From: Amaranthus tricolor
Taxonomy: Eukaryota > Streptophyta > Magnoliopsida > Caryophyllales > Amaranthaceae
DNA length: 64,000 nt
Assembly: GCF_026212465.1 (NCBI RefSeq)
Contig: NC_080047.1
Span: forward strand, 42,101,422-42,165,421
Direction of reading: 5' to 3'
Of this stretch, positions 1-23,700 are shown in pieces; position 1 is the first letter of the stretch, and each line of letters starts with the position of its first letter. The position numbers and the translations under genes were made by a program. The notes below the pieces were generated by a model. The model worked only from the letters and a program-made list of their open reading frames with translations. It searched no databases and was not told the DNA's origin.

Positions 1-44
1 TGTGTAAACACTTGGCAAGTGAAATCTCAATCATTTCTATTCAC

Positions 45-13542
<13,498 letters not shown>

Positions 13543-13944
13543 ATTGCAAGGAGTAGAATACTATCGAATAAATCAAGAACGGTAAAAAAATTATGGAACC
13601 GCCATTGGAGAAATAACGAGAGAAAAGAGAACCCTAGAAATGATAAGAGAATTAAGAAAAAGGAAAGGAGGAGAGAGGAAGTAGAGTGATGTTCTGTGTG
13701 GTGGCGTAGGATAAGGGCGACGAAAAGATAGAATGTTGAACACTTGAAGGATTGGAAGGAGAAGGTGGACGAAGAATGCATCTTCCTTCTCAGATTGCTA
13801 TTGTGCGCTTTACTTGTGCTAAGTTTGATAATGTGCGCCGAATAGTTTTTTTTTTTTAATTGAACTTTTTTTTTTTTTTTTTGTTGCTAATTGTGGTGGA
13901 TTCAACTTTGAAGTTCAAAGAAAGTACACTTTTATTTTACGAAA
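13543..13944 (-). promoter_or_regulatory. INO80 5' UTR and upstream region
   Basis: This is the sequence directly upstream of the INO80 start codon (ATG read from 13542). It is purine/pyrimidine-biased (GGAAAGGAGGAGAGAGGAAG on the plus strand), as is common in plant 5' UTRs. No convincing TATA box was seen. T-tracts near 13848 and 13866 mark the change into AT-rich repeats. The transcription start is not determinable by eye. Confidence 0.5.
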
Positions 13945-14621
13945 TTAGTTATTACAAGTATAGAAACTTAATATAAATTTAAAATAAAGATGCAAATACA
14001 TGTTAACAGTATAAAATTATAATATTTTATATTATATATCAAAAATTTTAGAATATATATTTTTAATGAAAAAAATAATTGTTAATATAAATATTAAGTA
14101 ATGCTTTTTAAAACAAATTTGGGTAATCTTTCAACAATATTATCATAACTAGATCCCGTGTAAAGCACGATAATTATAAATATTTACTGATATGATTATA
14201 TAATATTATTTTATAATATTAATTCATGTAGAGTATAAACTTAATCATCAAATCTTTGTATTTATTATAATAATATAATTATCAATGCGAACAAATAATT
14301 TGTAATACAATTATATTAAAACATATATGTGAAAAAATAGACAAAAATGCCATCAATCAATAAAAATTTATCAAATTGATTATCATTAAACTATACTTAT
14401 GAAATCATAAAATCAAAGTAAGACAAGAAATATCCGTCAATAATTTTTATTAAATTTTAATTACTGTAATTTTAACATGCAATAAAATACTCTATTTATT
14501 ATTAGAAAAATAATTCTTTTTTTTATGATTCCACCATTGAAAGATTATAGATTTTTCATTAATATATTATATTTTAATTTAATTTGTAGATTTTTATCAT
14601 GTACGATTAATTATTGAAAAA

Positions 14622-15535
14622 TTTTATATGAATCATAAAATAAATAAACTGTATATAAAATACCATAATATAGTTTTAAAACTTAAGACTTCAGATTGTG
14701 TATATGAAAATAGAAAATTAATATTTAATTTTTGTCTTTTTTTGGTTGGATCACTTCAGTTTTGGTAACGGTTTAATGAACCAGGTTTTAATTTTCTTTA
14801 TGATTATGATAAAAAAAATTATGGTCTACATAAGGAAATATAGTAAATATCAATAGATCACACATATTTATAGCCACACCATCTACATATATTTATAGCT
14901 AATCAACAAATATTACATGTTTTAATGTGTTAATTATTTTCTTAAATATAAAGTCAGTATTAAAAAACTCCCTATTAATGATAGAAAATAGGCGTGAAAA
15001 TTTTTAATGAGAGTGTCACAAGTGTCCAAGTAGTTTCTTCATTAGTATATTTTATTGATTATTGATTGATTGATATTTATTTTATATGAATCATAAAATA
15101 TATAAACTGTATATAAAATACCATAATATAGTTTTTGAACTTAAGACTTCAGATTGTGTATATGAAAATAGAAAATTAATATTTAATTTTTGTCTTTTTT
15201 TTGGTTGGATCACCTCAGTATTGATAACGGTTTAATGAACCAAGTTTTAATTTTCTTTATGATTGTGATAAAAAAAAATTATGGTCTACATAAGAAAATA
15301 TAGTAAATATCAATAGATCAAACATATTTATAGCCACACCATCTATATATATTTATAGTTAATCAACAAATATTACATGTTTTAATGTGTTAATTATTTC
15401 CTTAAATATGAAGTCAGTATCAAAAATTTCCCTATTAATGATAGAAAATAGGCGGAAAATTTTTTAATGAGAATGTGACAAGTATCCCAAGTAGTTTCTT
15501 CATTAGTATATTTTATTGATTGATTTTTGATTATT
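14622..15535. repeat. Adjacent direct duplication with 458-bp period
   Basis: The string TTTTATATGAATCATAAAAT occurs at 14622 and again at 15080. Everything after it is repeated with few changes: CCATAATATAG, the ACTTAAGACTTCAG segment, a T-rich stretch, GGTTTAATGAACCA and the first minisatellite unit. The two copies abut, so this is a recent local tandem duplication inside the Helitron-like element. Confidence 0.85.
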
Positions 15536-16280
15536 GATTGATTATTGATGATTCGTGATAGAAAATAGGCGGAAAATTTTTTAATGAGAATGTGACACGT
15601 GTCCCAAGTCGCTTCTTCATTAGTATATTTTATTTATATTTATTATTTATTTTATTGATTGATTGATTTATTAATTATTGATGACTTCCCTATTAATGAT
15701 AGAAAATAGGCGGGAAAAATTTTAATGAGAATGTGACAAGTGTTTCAAATCGTTTATTCATTATAATATTTTATTGATTATTGTTTATTGATGATTATTG
15801 ATTATTGATTATTGATTATTGATTGATTATTGATGATTTCCCTATTAATGATAGAAAATAGGCGGGAAAATTTTTAATGAGAGTGTGACAAGTGTCCCAA
15901 GTTGTTTCTTCATTAGTATATTTTATTAATCAATTATTGATTATTGATTATTGATTGATGATTTAAAATAGGCAGGAAAATTTTTAATGAGAGTGTCACA
16001 AGTGTCCCAAGTCGTTTCTTCATTAGTATATTTTATATTTTATTGATGATTTATTCATTATTGATGATTGATGAATGATGATTGATGATTGATTATTGAT
16101 GATTCGTGATAGAAAATAGGCGGGAAAATTTTTAATGAAAGTGTGACACGTGTCCCAAGTCTTTTTTTCATTAGTATATTTTATTATTATTATTGATGAT
16201 TATTGATTATTGATTCGTGATAGAAAATACGCGGGAAAGTTTTTAATGAGAGTGTGACACGTGTCCCAAGTCGTTTTTTC
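14970..16280. repeat. Minisatellite with E2F-like and G-box motifs, eight units
   Basis: Units begin near 14972, 15430, 15555, 15688, 15840, 15962, 16103 and 16214. The common core is GATAGAAAATAGGCGGGAAA, then TTTTAATGAGAGTGTGACA, an (A/C)GTGTCCCAAGTCG segment and CATTAGTATATTTTATT. Units are separated by variable (TTGA)n/(TGAT)n runs. Intact GGCGGGAAA or CGCGGGAAA occurs at 15709, 15861, 16119 and 16230. A CACGTG G-box occurs at 15596, 16147 and 16258. Confidence 0.85.
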
Positions 16281-16282
16281 AT

Positions 16283-16340
16283 GAATTATTTGTCATTCAT
16301 GATGATTATTGATGATCATTATGTATGACAAATAATTAGT
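16283..16340. repeat. Inverted repeat / hairpin
   Basis: AATTATTTGTCAT on the left is matched by ATGACAAATAATT on the right, around a TGATGATTATTGATGATCAT centre. It could be the 5'-end structure of the Helitron-like element or a small solo foldback. Only the dyad itself is directly seen. Confidence 0.7.
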
Positions 16341-17044
16341 GAAGAAAATTTTTATTGATGATTATTGATTGATTGATTGATTGATGATTCTTTGTCTTTT
16401 TCAAAATAATTTTTGATTTTCATGTATTTTATGTTTTTTGATGAATTATTTTCGAAATTAAAATTTTATTAAAAAAACTTTATTAATTAGCAAATACTTC
16501 AATATAAATAATCAAATATATATTTTAAGAAACTTTTTGGAAATCTTATGTAGCTTTTAAATTCAAAAATATAATATTTTCAAGAAAATTTAATAGATAG
16601 TATCTAGTAAGAATTATTTCATATGACAAATCATATGAGAGTCTCATGAGGAATTTTACAGTCTTTTTATTAAATTGTATGATTAGTTTCTTTCTCTGTT
16701 CTAAAATATTTGTTATATTAAGATTATTGATATTATTCCTCATTTAAGTTTTTTTTATATATTACCGCTAATCTGTAAAAATATATAGTCAAGTGGATTC
16801 TTGTTTGAATTGTCTAATCTCATACAAGTATAATTTTTTATAATTTTTAGATGTACATTATTTAATATATAAATGATCAAAATATGAGCAACACAATGGA
16901 TTGCGTAAAAACTCAATGTAGTAAGTATAATGAAACGGAATAAATACTTGTTATAACGTATAAGTATAAATTTCACCTAAATTAAGTAAAAGGTTAAAAT
17001 AGAGATTTGGATCTTGTCTCGGTGTGAGCAAATATAATCATTCA

Positions 17045-17190
17045 CAAATTGTTGGATAAAACGGTTTCACTGAGAGACGCACCTCATAAATAGGTTAAAA
17101 AGTTCATCTAATAGAAGTACATATTATTAGAGTATGGACTCCTTGTTTGATGTCATCTCGCCAAGAGACGATTTCTCGTAAAAATATATA
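17045..17190. mobile_element. GAGACG-type MITE-like segment
   Basis: The left part reads AAACGGTTTCACTGAGAGACG. The right part carries CATCTCGCCAAGAGACG, which is roughly its inverted counterpart, about 140 bp away. Similar segments occur at 18505-18660, 42397-42520 and 59959-60309. It is degenerate and the ends are approximate. Confidence 0.4.
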
Positions 17191-17435
17191 GTTCATCATT
17201 TTTTTTAGACAAGATTCTAATATCAACAAATCTTACCTCGGCCTTTACTTTTCTCAACTGACCTTATAGTCTAAAAGAAATGAGAAAATAATAAAATAAA
17301 GTAAAAGAACACTTTTAATATTTCGCACAAGACAGGCTTTGGGTGGGGGTTTTATTTTTTCTGAAAAATGTGGACAAATCATACCCGTTCCTTTAAGGAG
17401 GGAGTAAAAAGAGATGCACGCAGTCAAAAAACTCC

Positions 17436-17492
17436 AATTGACCTTCGGCTCCACATATCAATGCTCTATCCATTGAGCCATAAGCGCTTTTC
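17436..17492 (-). other. tRNA-Arg-like 5' half (pseudo-tRNA or SINE head)
   Basis: The minus strand reads GCGCTTATGGCTCAATGGAT, then AGAGCAT, which closely resembles the acceptor and D arm of a plant tRNA-Arg, including a GCTC/GAGC D-stem. The anticodon arm and T arm do not follow the tRNA pattern and there is no standard GGTTCGAATCC box, so a functional tRNA is unlikely. Confidence 0.4.
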
Positions 17493-18504
17493 ATAAATGA
17501 AAATAGTAAAATGATATATTTTATAGAAACCATGAGAAATATATCAAATGGGTGAGATGAACATAGTGGGTAACAATTAAAGAGGGAGGAAAAAGAAGAA
17601 GAGGAGGCAAGGGGGGAGAAAGAAGAGTAATGAATTTTTTATTCAAAAGTTCACTTTGAAGAAAACATGCTTTTTTTAAAAATAAACAATTTTTTTCAAC
17701 GTAGTTTTATTTTTACCTAAAAAAAACCTTTTTCTTTTAATATTCTTCCCTTTCTCCCTTTGACTCCTCTCTTTTTTTCAATAAATGAAAATAATATCAT
17801 TCCTTCAATTTTCTCACTTTTCTTTTCTTTCATTTAGTATTGATTATTGGAACAAATATGTCCAACGGGTTAAGGTTAGACATTATTTAATTAGTTTATT
17901 ATTGAGGAAAGTCATTAACGAGGTTGGCTATCAATCAACTTATTTGAGAGGATTATTTGATTGGTTATGGAATATGTTTTGAGAGCAAGACTACGTGTTG
18001 TAGATTTGTATGTAACTATTTTTATAAAGATATGTGAAAATAAATTTAGATGGTTTAAAAATACGTAAAAAAAGACCACCGATATATTTGTGAATAGGAA
18101 AAAGTAAAAAACATTATAGTTAATGGGAAAAAAGTTATGATAAACCTAATAAAACATAACAGCAACAAAAATAGTGTTAGCACAAAAAGAATTGGAGGTC
18201 CAAATTGGACCCCTACAAACCCAGACCACATCACAAACGTCACCATTTTTTTTTTAAAAAAATGAGATTATTAAAAGGGAATACACATGACTATTAATTT
18301 TGTCAATATATATTCCGTTAAATTTATACTAATTTTCCATTGTCATTCTCGTCACTTAATATCGATTATCAAACGGGCCGCAAATGCCACGACATGCAAG
18401 TGTTGAAACAAAACCGACATTCCATTTCCAAATAGACGAACAAGGATGGTAACGGGCTTTCAATGATATAGCAAGAAGAGAGTTTGGATACCAAAAATTC
18501 TTAA

Positions 18505-18662
18505 ATGAAACGGTCTCACGGTGAAATTATCTTTATTGGGATATTTATGTATATTTAGTCTATAAAAGTGATTACTTACAATTTTAAAGTGATCAGTTGA
18601 AAAAGATAGGCTAATTATATGCGTCCGTCTCATGATGGAGTGGTCTTATACAAGACGAGCTA
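18505..18662. mobile_element. GAGACGGTCTC-type MITE-like segment
   Basis: It starts with AAACGGTCTCACGGTGAAA and ends near CGTCCGTCTCATGATGG and ACAAGACGAGC. The interior has AAGTGATTACTTACAATTTT and AAAGTGATCAG, which resemble the tandem units in the element at 27535-27945. That suggests a shared family. Limits are approximate. Confidence 0.45.
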
Positions 18663-19330
18663 TTTGGATTTTCATGCAATCACACAATCTATTAAAGATA
18701 AAGTTTAATTCCACGTGGCATTCTCAAAGAAGGGGAGACAAATAAATTAATTTCATTGGTTGTAGACTGCTCACATGGCAAATTAATTACATCATTATAA
18801 TTTCCTATCATAAAAAGAAAAAAAAAACTATTAAAAAGGGCAATAAATGCTACCATACATTCTATTAATTTTATTGTATAATAGCAAAAAGAAAGTTTAA
18901 TTGTAAGCATGCCATTTGTCTTTTTTTCGGTTAGTATTAATGAAATTTGACTGATTTGCATTTTTTATACTTACCATATTTACAAATTTATATTTTCGGA
19001 AATACTCATACATTAATGGATGCAATAAATCACAATTTCCAATTATGGAGTTGTATATAATGCACTATTGAAAAATTATAATAGAAAATATATAATGTAC
19101 TGTGTAGAACATTATATATTGTCTTATAAAATTCTGAAACTACACCGCGTAGAAAAATATACTACAGAATAAATTACATTTATTCTAGTGTAGTTGGAAT
19201 TACACAATTTAGAAAATTATACTGCAAAATTATACAGCAATTTAGTAACTTAAAGTACATAATAGCTCCTTTTTTTCATCAATTGATATTTAAAACTAAA
19301 ATGACATTAAAATATTAATGTATTTAAATA

Positions 19331-19359
19331 TCCGTGCACTACACAGGTTTTATCCTAAT
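19331..19359 (+). mobile_element. Helitron-type 3' terminus (hairpin plus CTAA-T)
   Basis: CCGTGCACTACACAGG forms an imperfect short hairpin, followed 7 bases later by CTAAT. This matches the Helitron pattern of a hairpin about 10 bases before CTRR and a host T. The 5' end was not located, so only a terminus or relic is called. Confidence 0.4.
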
Positions 19360-20794
19360 ATGTAATAAATACATTTAAGGAAATCATACCATATAATACA
19401 TACTAATAAAAATGCTGAAAAATGACAAATGTAATTCTTAAATGGCCTTGACAAATGGAATTATTTTAAAAATGACAATATTTACCTAATTTAGAATCTA
19501 ATTTTTTTTTTAAATTGGAGCTAAATCAGGTAAAGTATTTATATAATTTATTATAACAATTCTATATACATCACCTAGAATTTGATATGCATAATTAAAT
19601 GAAAAAATGATGTATTCAATAAATAATTTTTTTAAAAAGCAATATTTAAGTTTTACGTTAAAAAATCACATATTCAATTAATTTAATTACATTAATATAT
19701 ACTTGTATTATTTTTTGAAGTTATATTTTTATATATTTTATACTCATAAATTATGTGCATTACACGAATTTACGTAGTATTTCCGTAATTGTTTTACAAA
19801 CGGGCATCTTTAAAAGCTCCAAATTTCAAAATCCTAAGCCTCCTCCTTCTCTAGGATAACTAAAATTTTACAAACAACTTTCAAGTTCCGCCATTGGTAT
19901 GAAACAAAAGTGTTAAGATTATCAATGGATTGCCTACCTTTGTGTTTGATCGAAAAGAGTGATCTATTCATAAATAATTACATATACGTGCATTGAGTTG
20001 GGCTGGACTCTGGAGGAACATTAGTTTTGCCCTCAAAATAAATTGTTTTATGAAAAATATATTTCCTCTCGAATTGTTGTACGTGGACAATACTCACATT
20101 ATAATTTTGATAGTTGTTTTCTTAACATATTTCAATTCAAAAGTAGCATTTTAAAATTTTTTATATTTTTCTTAATAAATAACATTTATATAACTATTAT
20201 AACCTTTATTTTTATCAAACATAAATAAATTTTCTTTCAACTAATTTAAAGATTAATATCCAACTACAACAACTTTAAGTTTATAATTTACAACCAGTCA
20301 GCCACTGACCACAGTCACCTCAATTAACATATACTCAAACACTCTATATTTTATCGAATAAAATTACATCAACTAAAAGAGATTTTGATATTTGAATTTA
20401 TATTTTAAACACTTACTTTTTATTCGTTACTATGTTTTTCAGTGTGTAGTCGATCCTAATAAATTTGCCTTATTATTTTGAATATGAGTCTATAACATCA
20501 ATATATTTTTTCACTATGTTCTCCCTAATTTATAAAATATTAAACAATTTTAACTTATTATATCTAATTTTTTAGTCTTATGGTGAAAATAAATGAGACT
20601 ATTTAATCCGAAATGGGGAAAGAGGAGTGTGCTTGTTAGATTCAAAACCGCGGCCAGTTTTTTTAACATTAAATTAACGCGTCTGATTTTATGGCACATG
20701 TTGCCATAAAATATAACTCCCCCAATTCTGCAAAACAAAATCTTATCATAAATTCATAACAAATCCTCAACAATTCTCAATTTTCCAATTTCCA

Positions 20795-23700
20795 ATGACA
20801 GGCTACCCGCCCAATCCTTCAAACTACAGCTACAGCCAACCATATGGCGCGCCACCGCCTCCTCAACCGCAGCCCTACGGCTCACACCAGCCTCCAACGG
20901 CTCAATCCTATGGCTCACATCAACCTCCAACGGCTCAACCCTACGCCGCGTCACCTTATCATGGTGCCACCCCTTCGGCTCCTCCAGCTTACAGCTCTAA
21001 ACCCGACAAACCCCCAAAAGATAACTATTCACAACCATATAGTGCACCACCCCACACACAACCACACGGGTCAGGTTACCCTGCTCCTTCTTACGGTCCG
21101 CCGGGTCATGGGCCGTCGGCTTACCCACCATCCGGTTCAAGTCCATTCGCGTCGCTGTTACCTTCAACTTTCCCACCGGGTACTGACCCGAATATTGTAG
21201 CATGCTTTCAGGTGGCGGATCAAGATGGAAGTGGGTTGATTGATGATAAGGAACTTCAAAGGGCTTTGTCTTCGTACAATCAGAGCTTTAGTATGAGAAC
21301 TGTTCATCTTCTTATGTATCTTTTTACTTCCTCAAATTCTCGTAGAATTGGTTAGTTTTTCTTCATATTTTTTTTCATTTTTGTTCGTTATTTTTATCAT
21401 TCGCAAGTTTTGTCCATAATAAATTTTTTTTGTCAGTTTGTGACTAAGAAATCTGGGTTTCGAAACCCCATATTTGTTTTTTTCCTGATATTGTTTGATT
21501 GTGATTTTGATTTTTGAACTATCTGATTATTGAATTAGTACGCATCGACATGTGAGTTTTTTTTTTTGGGGATATTTAATTAATTCAATGCTCACGCGTC
21601 TATAGTTGGGTCAAGATTTAGCAGAATTGATAGATATTTGGAGTAGGTTGAGAGCTTACCAAGCTGTCTTTATTTGGAAATCTACGGGTCCCACTTTGGT
21701 TTGGTATGGGATTTGGTTTGAAATTTGAATATGACAAATGGAAAGGGTATGTATAAAGAGAGTTAAGGGTAATGTAAGTGTCATTATAGTGTTTTGTATA
21801 AAGAGAAGTGAGGCAATAAGAAAAAAGAGAGAACCGAAGAAATAAAAAATGATTGTTTGCCGTGGAAATGAGCTGTAACAATTTGGAGGTACTCAGCCCT
21901 TGTGAAATCTCGTAATAAACATTAAGCAAGAGATTGAGTTAAGTGAATTCCTTAAAGACTCATTCCAAACACTCCCTTAGGGTGTTTGTTTATGGGATTT
22001 GGGCCGTAATGAGTACGAGTGATTAAAATTTCGGGATTTGTAATACTATTTTAGGATGTGTTTTGAAAGAAGTAATTCATTTCAAATTGTTGATTTCATT
22101 TAATCAAATCAATAAAGAAGAATTTGAGAATCATAAGGTTTAGTAGGTTATTTTCAAATTTCTCAACTTTACCTACTTTTAAAGCAATGATAAAACTGAC
22201 TTCAAGTCAAAATTAAATTTCATTGATTTGCCAAATATTAAATTTGAGTCAATTTTAGATTTACAAATGAAATTATGGCATAGCATTATTTAAATATCTT
22301 TTTCACAAAAAATAAAATTGAGCGTGTCAAACTAAAGAAAGGAAAAGGAGAAGCTAAAGATTGAGAATATTTAGAATTGGACATTCATTTGTTCATGTTT
22401 CGTTTTTTGTTCTTAGCCACAAATGTGACTATTATCCATTTTGGCTAGGCTTCTATGTGTTTTCCTTCACAATTTTGCATAAATGTTTAATATCACTTCT
22501 TCAATTTGTGATGCATATAAACGAGCTTTGTGAAGAATAAGAAAGGTCGCACAACTCTCCTAGCAAAATTACATTAAAATTTCTGTTAACATTACCATTT
22601 TTACCGATAACAGATGATCCCCAATTTTTTCAGTAAATTTTTGGTATCTGTGCTTTTAAGGGCAGAGTTTTCGTTATTAACGTCCTGATGAAGCTTTATA
22701 TTTAGTACTTTGCTTGGTAATTTGGGAAGATTACTAGTATTAACAGCATACATGTTTTTACGTTTAGAAATTAGGAAGAACTATTAAGATGGAGAGGAGA
22801 TATGGTTTCAATATCAGAGAAGGGGGATTGTGATTTTGCTAAATTGTACTCTGCAAACATTAAGACTTGATTGTTGAATGAAAATGGGAAGCTACTAGGT
22901 AGAAGACCGATGTTTCAATTGGATAAGGTTTACATGGGTAGAGTCTTCACTTTTGGATTTTCGCCAATGACGAATCTTGAACAATTTTTATGCGGTGACG
23001 AATTTCATACAAATTTGGGAGGCCAAATAAGACTTAAGTATTCTAACAAATTTGAGGGGCTTGTTCGGCCAACATTAAGATCCGCAATTGGTTGTAGTTG
23101 CCTAGCTATATTGGTACTTTTGTTCACATTGTGTTCTTTTTATCCTGATTCTAATACTTAATCTTTTGGGGTGAATCATTGGGTAAGAACTTTGGAGTCA
23201 CCCTTTCCTTATCTATTTCTTTCCCCTTGATTTATAGGGCCTCTTGTCTATTGGCTTATCTCTTGTGTATAAGGGTCCTTGATGTTCTAGCGGGTGTAGG
23301 ATGGGGAACTTTCACATAGTTTAAATATGATTTGAGGCCAAACCTTAATTCTTGATTGCTATTTAACCTGTTATTTTAGTTTAAGAAGTTATTGATCATC
23401 TTGATAACTATCAAAGAGATGCACTGACCTTTTGTATTCATTACTTTTTATTTTCGAGTCTGTCTCTTCCAATTTCCTGGAAGCATTGAGAATGCCTTGG
23501 TGATTGACTTCAAACAGACTCGAGTGTTTACTTGTTTATTTCAAATATTTTTGGAGGTTGTTTTTTTTACTACCATGTGATTGTGCAGGCCCCAAGGAAT
23601 TTACTCTTCTGTTCTACAGTCTACAATCCTGGAGGGTATGTTATATTCAGATCAATTCATTTACTTATTTTTCCGTAATTGATTGATTTTATTTTAAATT

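Larger units (their letters stand above)
14149..16387 (-). mobile_element. Non-autonomous Helitron-like element carrying a minisatellite
   Basis: Read on the minus strand, the 3' terminus has an imperfect hairpin (CGTGC, loop, then ACGGG) followed by CTAG and then host T, matching the Helitron rule of a hairpin just before CTRR. The opposite end is a TGA-rich tract ending at a GA/T junction, compatible with a 5' TC terminus. The related repeat at 63368-64000 lacks this whole segment, so it marks an approximate empty site without target duplication. The exact right end is ambiguous by 3-4 bp because of the TTGA repeat. No Rep/helicase is encoded. Helitron identity is an inference. Confidence 0.55.
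13945..16720. repeat. Dispersed repeat copy A, split by a Helitron-like insertion
   Basis: Two flanks, about 13945-14148 and about 16388-16720, align in order with the continuous stretch at about 63368-64000. Shared landmarks are AATAAAGATGCAA, ACAAATTTGGGTAATCTT and CAACAATATTAT on the left, and TTTCATGTATTTT, AGCAAATAC and TCTTTTATTAAATTGTAT on the right. The 2.2 kb between the flanks is absent from the other copy. The family is not recognised and no protein is encoded. Confidence 0.65.
16721..20794. other. Intergenic DNA upstream of the first CML gene
   Basis: About 4 kb of AT-rich sequence without a supportable gene. Small open frames here lack family features. It contains two GAGACG-type MITE-like segments, a tRNA-like fragment, and a Helitron-type hairpin terminus near 19331. 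The last few hundred bases include the probable promoter and 5' UTR of the gene at 20795. No clear TATA box could be assigned. Confidence 0.7.

Noticed and set aside
22871..23161. 96-codon plus-strand open frame inside CML intron 1
   Set aside because: No family resemblance, and it lies wholly within an intron whose flanking exons splice in frame. Probably chance.
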